In this document: piece after piece, positions 5,986 to 10,166 of the stretch
Position numbering within the stretch: position 1 is the first letter of the stretch
Layout: each line of letters begins with the position of its first letter
Assembly (NCBI GenBank): GCA_019232725.1
Contig: JAFANK010000223.1
Coordinates: 1-10,166 of the forward strand
From: Vulcanimicrobiota bacterium
Lineage (GTDB): Bacteria; Vulcanimicrobiota; Vulcanimicrobiia; Eremiobacterales; Eremiobacteraceae
DNA: 10,166 bases
Direction: 5' to 3'
Program-made: the position numbers and the translations under genes
The notes under the pieces: model-generated
Databases searched by the model: none
What the model saw: the letters and a program-made list of their open reading frames with translations, nothing else
What the model was told of the DNA's origin: nothing

Positions 5986-7125
5986 CTACATGTTGCGCAT
6001 GGCGGTCGGCAGCGAATAATCCTCGTACCGCACGACCGTCACGATCCCGGCCATGAGATCGCGGTTGTCGACGCTGTGGGCGACGACGTGGCAGTGCAGC
6101 GGCCACACGCCCGGATTATTTGCGATGAAGTCGATGTCAATCGTCCGCCCCGGGTCGACCGCGATCGTGTTCATGGCCTGGGGCTGGGCGAGCGCAGCGC
6201 CGTCCTGCGCGATCCAGCGAAACCAGTGCCCATGCAAATGCATGGGGTGGGTCATGTTGGTCACGTTCGCAAAACGGATGCGCACAAGTTGGCCAAGCTT
6301 CACGTTGATAGGTGCGGTCGCTGGAAACGTTTTGCCGTTCAGGCCCCAATAGCTCACCATGTCCATGCGCTCCATGGCATCGCCCATACCTGGTTTTGGA
6401 TCGGCCTTCGGATCAGGTGTCATGTCCGACATCATCATGGCATTGGCCAAAATCGCTTTGGCTTCAGTGTTTCGACCGCTTTCCCAGCGAAACGAGCTAA
6501 TGACGAGCGGCACATCAAGGTCGTAGTGAGGTTCGCGCGCGGCAGAGCGCGGTTGGACGATGATCATGCCGATAATGGAATCTTGCTCCATCTCATGATA
6601 GTGGGCATGGTACATGTATGTGCCGGCCTGCGGAGCGATAAATGTGTAGCGATACTGTGAGCCCGGTTGGATCGGCGCTTGGGAGAGTGTTCCATCCTTA
6701 GCAAAAGCCACAGGAATACCGTGCCAGTGAATCGATGTAGGTTGATCGAGCTGATTCACAACGGTGATGTCCGCTTCATCACCCTCCGTGAAGCGCAGGA
6801 CGGGTCCGGGTGAGGTGCCATTCACCGTCATCGTTTGCACTTGGTGACCTGAAAGGGGTTCAACTGTCCCGGAGGCTATTGTGAGTGTGAACTGGCGACG
6901 GTGTCCTGACGGCGTAACCCGCCCAGCTGGCGTGAGTGGAGGAAGCGACATCAAGTTGGCGGTGGTCAGTTTGCTATACAAGTCGTGCGCAGCAGCCGGG
7001 GGTGATGGACGCATAGATGGTTTTGGACTGGGCGACGCGCCAGCCATTGCAGCAAGAGCGCGCGACGTCGCCAAGGCAAGACCGCCTGCTCCGCTGATCG
7101 CCAGCAGATCACGACGCGAAATCAT
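5986..7125 (-). CDS. Tat-exported compact multicopper oxidase (laccase/CopA-like)
   Basis: Copper-dependent oxidase reducing O2 to water while oxidising phenols, Cu(I) or other substrates. The start ATG 7125 is chosen because GAGGAG lies six bases upstream and it gives a twin-arginine signal (SRRDLLAISG, then a hydrophobic stretch to about residue 25), which suits folded, metal-loaded export. All four copper-ligand motifs are present: HWHG (H133, H135), HAH (H173, H175), HPMHLHGHWF (H293, H296, H298) and HCHVVAH (H344, C345, H346, H350) with M358 as likely axial ligand. At 379 residues it is shorter than three-domain laccases or CopA (about 500-600): only ~118 residues separate HAH from HPMH, so the middle domain is reduced or absent. 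That linker contains a Met-rich stretch (about 230-256, many M residues), reminiscent of Cu(I)-binding segments in CopA/CueO. It is convergent with the TlpA-like gene (35-bp gap, no obvious terminator). Confidence 0.93.
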   Translation of the reverse strand: MISRRDLLAISGAGGLALATSRALAAMAGASPSPKPSMRPSPPAAAHDLYSKLTTANLMSLPPLTPAGRVTPSGHRRQFTLTIASGTVEPLSGHQVQTMTVNGTSPGPVLRFTEGDEADITVVNQLDQPTSIHWHGIPVAFAKDGTLSQAPIQPGSQYRYTFIAPQAGTYMYHAHYHEMEQDSIIGMIIVQPRSAAREPHYDLDVPLVISSFRWESGRNTEAKAILANAMMMSDMTPDPKADPKPGMGDAMERMDMVSYWGLNGKTFPATAPINVKLGQLVRIRFANVTNMTHPMHLHGHWFRWIAQDGAALAQPQAMNTIAVDPGRTIDIDFIANNPGVWPLHCHVVAHSVDNRDLMAGIVTVVRYEDYSLPTAMRNM

Positions 7126-7162
7126 AGACGGCTCCTCGTAAGGTCGCGGAAGCGGCCGCTTA

Positions 7163-7696
7163 CTATGGTTGCGGCAACGTGAAAAGTTCGCGAACCGGAA
7201 GCTCAAACCCAGGAAGCGTCGCGTGCCTGACAGTGTCGTTCGGCCCAAGCGTGCGCTCGCCGCTTGGGTCATACACCGTAACCGTTTGGCGCTTCGGGTC
7301 GACGAAGAAAATAACGTGCGTGCCCGCTTTGAGATACACGCGGATCTTCTCCGCGATATCAGCCCAGCGATCGCTCGGCGATCGGATTTCGACTACGGCA
7401 TCGGGGGCAATCCCCGGTTCCTCAGTGCGTTTTTGTTCCTTGTATGGCATCCGCCGGTACGATAAGAATGCCACGTCCGGCACTAGCGGACGACGCACTT
7501 CGCCTTCAGGCATAATGCGAAATCGCCATTCAGTCCCCGCCATACCCGCTCGTTGTGCGCCGGCCCAGGCCAACAATGCTGCGGCGAATACCGTTTGCGC
7601 CAGCGAATGGCGGCGCTTCGGACTCACTTTTTGGAGCGCCCGGCCGTTGACCCACTCGAAGGCCGGCTTTGCTTCCGGCAAAACGATCTCTCGCAT
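7163..7696 (-). CDS. Uma2-family (DUF820) putative PD-(D/E)XK nuclease-fold protein
   Basis: 177 residues, typical length for Uma2 proteins, a large family with a restriction-endonuclease-like fold whose function is largely unestablished. Family features in order: FEWVNGRALQKVSPKRRH near the N-terminus, PDVAFLS with candidate acidic D74, PDAVVEIRSPSD with E103, then K117 in AEKIRVYLKAGTHVIFFVDP and the closing QTVTVYDPSGE. D74, E103 and K117 match the expected PD..E..K positions. ATG 7696 lacks a Shine-Dalgarno, and a -10 box lies 15 bases upstream, suggesting a very short leader. It ends 37 bp before the multicopper oxidase start on the same strand, so the two may share a transcript, although the oxidase has its own good ribosome binding site. 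Neither toxin/antitoxin nor restriction partners are seen nearby. Confidence 0.88.
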   Translation of the reverse strand: MREIVLPEAKPAFEWVNGRALQKVSPKRRHSLAQTVFAAALLAWAGAQRAGMAGTEWRFRIMPEGEVRRPLVPDVAFLSYRRMPYKEQKRTEEPGIAPDAVVEIRSPSDRWADIAEKIRVYLKAGTHVIFFVDPKRQTVTVYDPSGERTLGPNDTVRHATLPGFELPVRELFTLPQP

Positions 7697-7711
7697 AGTA
7701 TTGACACCGCA

Positions 7712-7742
7712 AGTATATCACGGGCGGGTCCATGAGGGTCAA
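7712..7742 (-). promoter_or_regulatory. putative promoter of the Uma2 gene
   Basis: On the minus strand TATACT (7717-7712) lies 15 bases before ATG 7696 and TTGACC (7742-7737) lies 19 bases upstream of it. Both hexamers are good, but the spacer is two bases longer than ideal. Confidence 0.4.
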
Positions 7743-7858
7743 GGCCGCATCCCTCGAGCGCCAACTCCCGGCCGAAACCTGGTGCGACATATCGCCGTAT
7801 CGCGGGAGCAGAGTGAATGATGAACGCAGCGTCGTAGAGAAAGCGGATGCAGCGACGT

Positions 7859-7935
7859 GGCGCTGTAGCTCAGTTGGTTAGAGCGCCTGCCTGTCACGCA
7901 GGAGGTCGTGGGTTCGAGTCCCATCAGCGTCGCCA
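7859..7935 (+). tRNA. trnD: tRNA-Asp (anticodon GTC)
   Basis: A complete cloverleaf of 77 bases including an encoded CCA. Acceptor GGCGCTG (7859-7865) pairs with CAGCGTC (7925-7931) with one G-T wobble. The D arm is GCTC/GAGC (7868-7871, 7881-7884). The anticodon stem is CCTGC/GCAGG (7886-7890, 7898-7902) around loop CTGTCAC, giving anticodon GTC at 7893-7895. The variable loop is AGGTC, and the T arm is GTGGG-TTCGAGT-CCCAT. Discriminator G7932 and CCA 7933-7935 follow. The 3' half is repeated at 9975-10024, indicating use as an integration site. Confidence 0.97.
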
Positions 7936-7937
7936 GT
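7888..7937 (+). repeat. left att-like direct repeat (3' half of intact tRNA-Asp)
   Basis: Fifty bases from the anticodon stem through CCA plus GT match 9975-10024 at 49 of 50 positions; the single difference is T7906 versus C9993, in the tRNA variable loop where it would do little harm. The identity ends abruptly on both sides, as expected for an attachment-site duplication. Confidence 0.8.
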
Positions 7938-7939
7938 TA

Positions 7940-7970
7940 GAAGCCCATGAACTCACGCCTCATGGGCTTC
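7940..7970 (+). terminator. hairpin directly after tRNA-Asp
   Basis: GAAGCCCATGA (7940-7950) and TCATGGGCTTC (7960-7970) form a perfect 11-bp stem with a 9-base loop, starting five bases after the tRNA CCA. Only a short pyrimidine stretch follows rather than a T-run, so termination may be inefficient. Its core CCCATGA/TCATGGG matches the stem after the right repeat. Confidence 0.6.
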
Positions 7971-8043
7971 ACCTCTGCGATTGCGTGATTGCGCCTAATC
8001 ATACTCATTGAACCTCTCTCACAGCGGGTGATACTGTCGGTGG

Positions 8044-8499
8044 TCAAGCTGCACATGCAAGCGCGGCGATGACAAGCAGAACAAAAGCGAGAAGCGTTAT
8101 GACGGTGCGGACCATGTGACCGCCGAGCCAGCTTGCCCGCAGACGTTGGACGTCGGTAGTTGATAAATCCAACCGCAAATCGGCGAGCCGCCGCTGGATA
8201 GGAACCTGACGAACCCCGGAGCCAACCAACACCGCGACGATGCAGACTGCGGCTACTCCGGCAAGGATCCGTGGCGTACCACTCACACTGATAGCGAAAC
8301 CGATGCTCGAAACTAGGCAGATCAATAGCAGTGCCGGCTGAAGTCGATCCACTCGCCGCAGCGTGTGTGCAAACTCGGCGCGGAACGCTGCCTCGTTGGC
8401 TGCGCGCCAGGCAGGTGCCCGTTCCCAGGCGATCGGGAATACGCCGCTGATAAACAGCGCACCGCTAACTAGCATCACGATCCCCCACATTTCCGTCAT
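8044..8499 (-). CDS. DUF1772-like (anthrone-oxygenase-type) four-helix membrane protein
   Basis: A small integral membrane protein of 151 residues from ATG 8499; this start is preferred because AAGGTGA lies about seven bases upstream, whereas the GTG at 8529 has no ribosome binding site. Four hydrophobic segments are visible: IVMLVSGALFISGVF at the N-terminus, ALLLICLVSSIGFAISV, ILAGVAAVCIVAVLVGSGV and VITLLAFVLLVIAALA at the C-terminus. Family-like landmarks are VPIQRRL after TM3 and WLGGHMVRTVITLLAF before TM4, where the H and R are characteristic. Members are often found with ABM-domain or oxidoreductase genes, and some fungal/actinobacterial relatives act in polyketide oxidation; no reaction can be assigned here. 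It lies about 100 bp downstream of the ABM gene on the same strand and is probably co-transcribed under the same MarR-type control. Confidence 0.78.
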   Translation of the reverse strand: MTEMWGIVMLVSGALFISGVFPIAWERAPAWRAANEAAFRAEFAHTLRRVDRLQPALLLICLVSSIGFAISVSGTPRILAGVAAVCIVAVLVGSGVRQVPIQRRLADLRLDLSTTDVQRLRASWLGGHMVRTVITLLAFVLLVIAALACAA

Positions 8500-8598
8500 A
8501 TCAACGTCACCTTGCGCTGAGCTCGACACCGAAGCGCCAGGTAGATGGATCGGGAGCGCGCTCGACTGATTCTCTTTTCGAGCTGCGAAACACCAGCA

Positions 8599-8889
8599 TC
8601 ATTCGCGAACGACCTCGTAAAGTGAGGGATGAAACTTGAAGGGAACGGGGATACTCCTAAACTCGGGGTGAGAAGTGGCGGCCTGGAATGCCTGCGGGGA
8701 CTGCCAAAGGGCGACGTTGACGAAACGGAAGTCCGCGTTTGGCGAGACGCTACGGTGAAGGCGCGTTGAGATGTATCCCGGCTGTTTGCTGAGGAACGTG
8801 CGGGCGCGTTCCCAACCCGCGATGAACGCCTCGTCCTGTCCTTCAGGCACCTCGAACGCGTTGATCAATACGACTGGCGCAGGGTCCAT
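8599..8889 (-). CDS. ABM-domain protein (antibiotic biosynthesis monooxygenase superfamily)
   Basis: 96 residues in a single dimeric alpha-beta barrel (ferredoxin-like) domain. Landmarks are VVLINAFEVPEGQDEAFIAGWERA, FLSKQPGYISTRLHRS, FRFVNVALWQSPQAFQAAT and a closing HPSLYEVVRE; the F-VNVA-W-S pattern and central GYISTRLHR are typical. Superfamily members include cofactor-free monooxygenases acting on quinol-like or polyketide substrates and haem-degrading enzymes; which applies here is unknown. The start ATG 8889 is supported by AAAGGAG (8906-8900) ten bases upstream, and a near-consensus sigma-70 promoter with an overlapping palindrome lies before that. It is the first gene of a probable two-gene unit with the DUF1772-like gene, divergent from the MarR-type regulator, an arrangement typical of inducible detoxification of aromatic or electrophilic compounds. 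Confidence 0.88.
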   Translation of the reverse strand: MDPAPVVLINAFEVPEGQDEAFIAGWERARTFLSKQPGYISTRLHRSVSPNADFRFVNVALWQSPQAFQAATSHPEFRSIPVPFKFHPSLYEVVRE

Positions 8890-8921
8890 GGTTGTCTTGC
8901 TCCTTTCTCGGGGTTGTCTGG

Positions 8922-8950
8922 ATTGTAACAGTATGACAATGTATTGTCAA
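8922..8950 (-). promoter_or_regulatory. sigma-70-type promoter of ABM/DUF1772 unit
   Basis: On the minus strand TTGACA (8950-8945), a 17-base spacer and TACAAT (8927-8922) form a near-consensus promoter, with the AAAGGAG ribosome binding site and ATG 8889 downstream. Such strength implies that the promoter needs a repressor. Confidence 0.8.
8934..8949. promoter_or_regulatory. probable MarR-type operator palindrome
   Basis: TGACAAT, GT, ATTGTCA: two perfect 7-base arms with a 2-base centre, the size and symmetry expected for a MarR dimer. It lies inside the ABM promoter, covering five bases of the -35 hexamer and part of the spacer, so binding would exclude RNA polymerase. It is 57 bases from the marR-type start. 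Confidence 0.72.
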
Positions 8951-8970
8951 GTGCGCAACTTCAACCAGGT

Positions 8971-9006
8971 TTGACAAGGCATTTCCATGACTGTATCATA
9001 AGGTTA
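8971..9006 (+). promoter_or_regulatory. promoter of the marR-type gene, leaderless or nearly so
   Basis: TTGACA (8971-8976), a 17-base spacer and TATCAT (8994-8999) precede ATG 9006 by only six bases, so transcription should begin at or next to the start codon. AAGG at 9000-9003 is too close to the ATG to act as a Shine-Dalgarno. A TGACA half-site like the palindrome arm overlaps the -35. Confidence 0.7.
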
Positions 9007-9461
9007 TGTCGCGTGATCGGCAGGAAGCGTTTATCGATCTGGTGTTAGAAACGTTCCGTCTCAGTAGCCGCCTGCTTGCGTCTGGCGACGCACTAGTCGC
9101 TGACATCGGCTTGACGAGTGCGCGCTGGCAAGTATTGGGGGCCCTAGCCTTATCCCCGGTTTCGTTACCTGTGGCGCATATCGCACGCAACATGGGGTTG
9201 ACCCGCCAAGCGGTGCAGCGACTGGTGAACGAGATGGAACGCGATGGACTAGTGAGCTTTCGCGTCAACCCTCACCATCAACGAGCTAAGTTGGTAATCC
9301 TCACGTCAAAGGGCAAGTCAGCGTATGATGCGGCGATGAAACGGCAGCGTCCGTGGGCTGCTAACCTTACAAGCGTACTTGGCACCGCGCAGATTGAAAA
9401 TACCGCGGCAGCATTACGCGCACTCCGGGAGCGACTCGACGAACGTACGTCGACTCGCTAG
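9006..9461 (+). CDS. MarR-family transcriptional regulator
   Basis: 151 residues, the usual MarR length, with a dimerising helical N-terminus (DRQEAFIDLVLETFRLSSRLL) and a winged helix-turn-helix. The blocks are LTSARWQVLGALALSP, SLPVAHIARNMGLTRQAVQRLVNEMERDGLV (recognition helix TRQAVQRLVNEM) and a wing with FRVNPHHQRAKLVILTSKGKSAYDAA. The C-terminal helices (TAQIENTAAALRALRERLDE) complete the dimer interface. There is no cysteine, so thiol oxidation sensing as in OhrR is unlikely; a small ligand is the probable inducer. It is divergent from the ABM/DUF1772 unit with a 116-bp shared control region holding the palindrome at 8934-8949, so it most likely represses that unit and possibly itself. 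It sits inside the element bounded by tRNA-Asp repeats. Confidence 0.94.
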   Translation: MSRDRQEAFIDLVLETFRLSSRLLASGDALVADIGLTSARWQVLGALALSPVSLPVAHIARNMGLTRQAVQRLVNEMERDGLVSFRVNPHHQRAKLVILTSKGKSAYDAAMKRQRPWAANLTSVLGTAQIENTAAALRALRERLDERTSTR

Positions 9462-9606
9462 CCCTTGACTTTATCAACTGCACAGCGTACCAGATCGCCT
9501 TAACGATCTCGGTGAGGCGCGTGTGTCGGTGCGCGAGGGGCTTCGAATAGCGCGTCAAGTGCAAGCCGCCCTGTTCGTTGCAATTGCGCAGCAACATTTA
9601 GCGTAG

Positions 9607-9859
9607 CTCATAGCACTGCGACGTCAGCCGCATTGCGCAGCCCGGCTGCTGAGCTACGTGGACGCCCAATTCAAAGCGCTGGGTTACGAGCGGGAAACCA
9701 TCGAGAAGCGGGGCTACGACATGCTCATGAGCGCATTGCGCGACCACCTGAGCGAAGGAGATAGAAAAGCTGGCGGCCGAGGGCGCCGCCTGGTCCGAAG
9801 ATCAGGCGGTTGAGGAAGCGCTCAAGGTTTACCCGAGGTGTAGCATAAGTGTAGCATAA
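9607..9859 (+). pseudogene. frameshifted gene remnant of unknown identity
   Basis: After TAG 9604-9606 one frame reads LLSYVDAQFKALGYERE then TIEKRGYDMLMSALRDHL and stops at 9811. Around 9750 protein-like sequence moves to the +1 frame: KEIEKLAAEGAAWSEDQAVE then EALKVYPR, ending at TAA 9857-9859. Joined, they give a charged, helical C-terminal region with natural composition, suggesting one or two frame-breaking changes in a former gene. I do not recognise the family. Its place beside the right att-like repeat is where an element's integrase often lies, but no recombinase catalytic motif (R...HxxR...Y) is visible. Confidence 0.4.
9838..9859 (+). repeat. tandem 11-base repeat
   Basis: GTGTAGCATAA occurs twice head to tail (9838-9848, 9849-9859) at the end of the gene remnant, about 115 bp before the right att-like repeat. 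An arm-type recombinase binding site is possible. Confidence 0.6.
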
Positions 9860-9863
9860 GGAG

Positions 9864-9897
9864 CGGACATCGGCAGACTTCTACGGACGTCGGCAGA
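9864..9897 (+). repeat. imperfect 14-base direct repeat
   Basis: CGGACATCGGCAGA (9864-9877) and CGGACGTCGGCAGA (9884-9897) differ at one base and are spaced 20 bases start to start, about two helical turns. CGGAC recurs again downstream near 9928 and 9952. This could be accessory-protein or integrase arm sites near the junction. Confidence 0.5.
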
Positions 9898-9974
9898 AAG
9901 TGCATGTTTCTCCAGAGCACGGCAAAACGGACGCCTGCAAACGTCCACGGACAACTACGAAGCGAATCTGAACA

Positions 9975-10024
9975 TGCCTGTCACGCAGGAGGCCGTGGGT
10001 TCGAGTCCCATCAGCGTCGCCAGT
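9975..10024 (+). repeat. right att-like direct repeat (partial tRNA-Asp, no 5' half)
   Basis: A copy of the tRNA-Asp 3' half from anticodon stem to CCA plus GT, 49/50 identical to 7888-7937. The sequence to its left does not match the tRNA 5' half, so this is not a working tRNA. It is presumably the original chromosomal 3' end displaced by integration. Confidence 0.8.
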
Positions 10025-10026
10025 CG

Positions 10027-10060
10027 GGGCCCATGATTATCTCATGGGCCCTCTTTATAT
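10027..10060 (+). terminator. intrinsic terminator after the partial tRNA-Asp
   Basis: GGGCCCATGA (10027-10036) and TCATGGGCCC (10042-10051) form a perfect 10-bp stem around TTATC, followed by TCTTTATAT. This is a better terminator than the one after the intact tRNA and is probably the ancestral tRNA-Asp terminator. Confidence 0.75.
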
Positions 10061-10166
10061 ATGCGCACTGGGCGCTGTGCACAAAGGGCGGCTGGGGCAC
10101 ACGCCAAAAAGCGCCCCTAAAACTCACGTGGGCCTAACATAGGCGCACGCTGTTGACGGCGGTGGC

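Larger units (their letters stand above)
9462..9974. other. ~500-bp stretch without an intact gene, inside the element
   Basis: It lies between the marR-type stop and the right att-like repeat. It contains a frameshifted coding remnant at 9607-9859, a tandem 11-base repeat at 9838-9859 and an imperfect 14-base direct repeat at 9864-9897; before 9606 there are short open stretches broken by stops. This looks like decayed mobile-element DNA plus recombination-site flank. No RNA gene is recognised. Confidence 0.55.
7938..10024. mobile_element. small integrated element or decayed island in tRNA-Asp
   Basis: The segment is bounded by the intact tRNA-Asp on the left and a 50-bp copy of its 3' half on the right, the signature left by a site-specific (usually tyrosine) recombinase. 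About 2.1 kb long, it contains the DUF1772-like and ABM genes (-), the marR-type gene (+), and a ~500-bp decayed stretch next to the right repeat. No intact integrase or excisionase is visible, so it is either a deletion remnant or an element mobilised in trans. An alternative is a tandem duplication of a tRNA fragment followed by gene gain. Confidence 0.62.

Noticed and set aside
6076..6660. 194-codon plus-strand open frame within the multicopper oxidase region
   Set aside because: It is a shadow of the minus-strand oxidase, whose copper motifs and Tat signal are explicit.
7701..7730. Plus-strand TTGACA at 7701-7706 as a promoter for tRNA-Asp
   Set aside because: No -10 hexamer lies at a usable spacing; the only TATA-like sequence is seven bases away and fits the minus-strand Uma2 promoter instead.
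7739..7924. Minus-strand open frame starting MGLEPTTSCVTGRRSNQLSYSAT
   Set aside because: It is antisense to tRNA-Asp; this kind of 'GLEPTTS' peptide is a well-known false prediction arising from tRNA genes.
9472..9500. Possible promoter TTGACT with TACCAG 17 bases downstream
   Set aside because: The -10 is weak and no intact gene follows; probably chance or a relic.
9367..9597. Minus-strand 76-codon open frame overlapping the end of the marR-type gene
   Set aside because: It overlaps the regulator's coding end and has no recognised domain or ribosome binding site.
9904..10137. Plus-strand 77-codon open frame through the partial tRNA
   Set aside because: It runs across the att-like repeat and the intrinsic terminator, so it is not a credible gene.
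1..10166. CRISPR array, rRNA or insertion sequence
   Set aside because: No regularly spaced repeat family, no rRNA-like sequence and no transposase frame were found on either strand.

Overview
This is a bacterial, GC-rich window of free-living/environmental character. It has envelope efflux, several exported redox proteins (Sec and Tat signals), a tRNA with encoded CCA, and genes that often lack a Shine-Dalgarno and sit directly behind a -10 box. The phylum cannot be fixed from sequence alone. The mix of families and apparently leaderless promoters would suit a little-studied soil or aquatic lineage, but that is a guess.

Layout. 1-431 (-) is the N-terminal part of a Gfo/Idh/MocA oxidoreductase cut by the window edge. 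531-3758 (+) is an RND (HAE-1/AcrB-type) efflux pump. 3841-4866 (+) is a conserved secreted protein of unknown function. 4908-5471 (+) is an exported peroxiredoxin whose catalytic position is an in-frame TGA, followed at the right distance by a hairpin fitting the bacterial SECIS pattern; I read it as a selenoprotein. 5417-5950 (+) overlaps it and encodes a TlpA/ResA-like thioredoxin (WCEPC). 5986-7125 (-) is a Tat-exported compact multicopper oxidase, with a Uma2-family protein upstream (7163-7696, -).

7859-7935 is tRNA-Asp(GTC). Fifty bases of its 3' half recur at 9975-10024 (49/50 identical), so 7938-10024 looks like a ~2.1 kb integrated element or its decayed remainder. It carries a DUF1772-like membrane protein and an ABM-domain protein (both -), and a divergent MarR regulator (+). 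A perfect 16-bp palindrome covers the -35 of the ABM promoter. No intact recombinase is seen; 9462-9974 holds only a frameshifted remnant and short direct repeats.

Working together: the Sec-peroxiredoxin and the TlpA-like protein make a plausible extracytoplasmic peroxide-reducing pair, with the second protein re-reducing the first. The multicopper oxidase lies convergent to them and may also serve envelope redox/copper defence. The MarR-ABM-DUF1772 set looks like a self-contained inducible cassette delivered into the tRNA locus.
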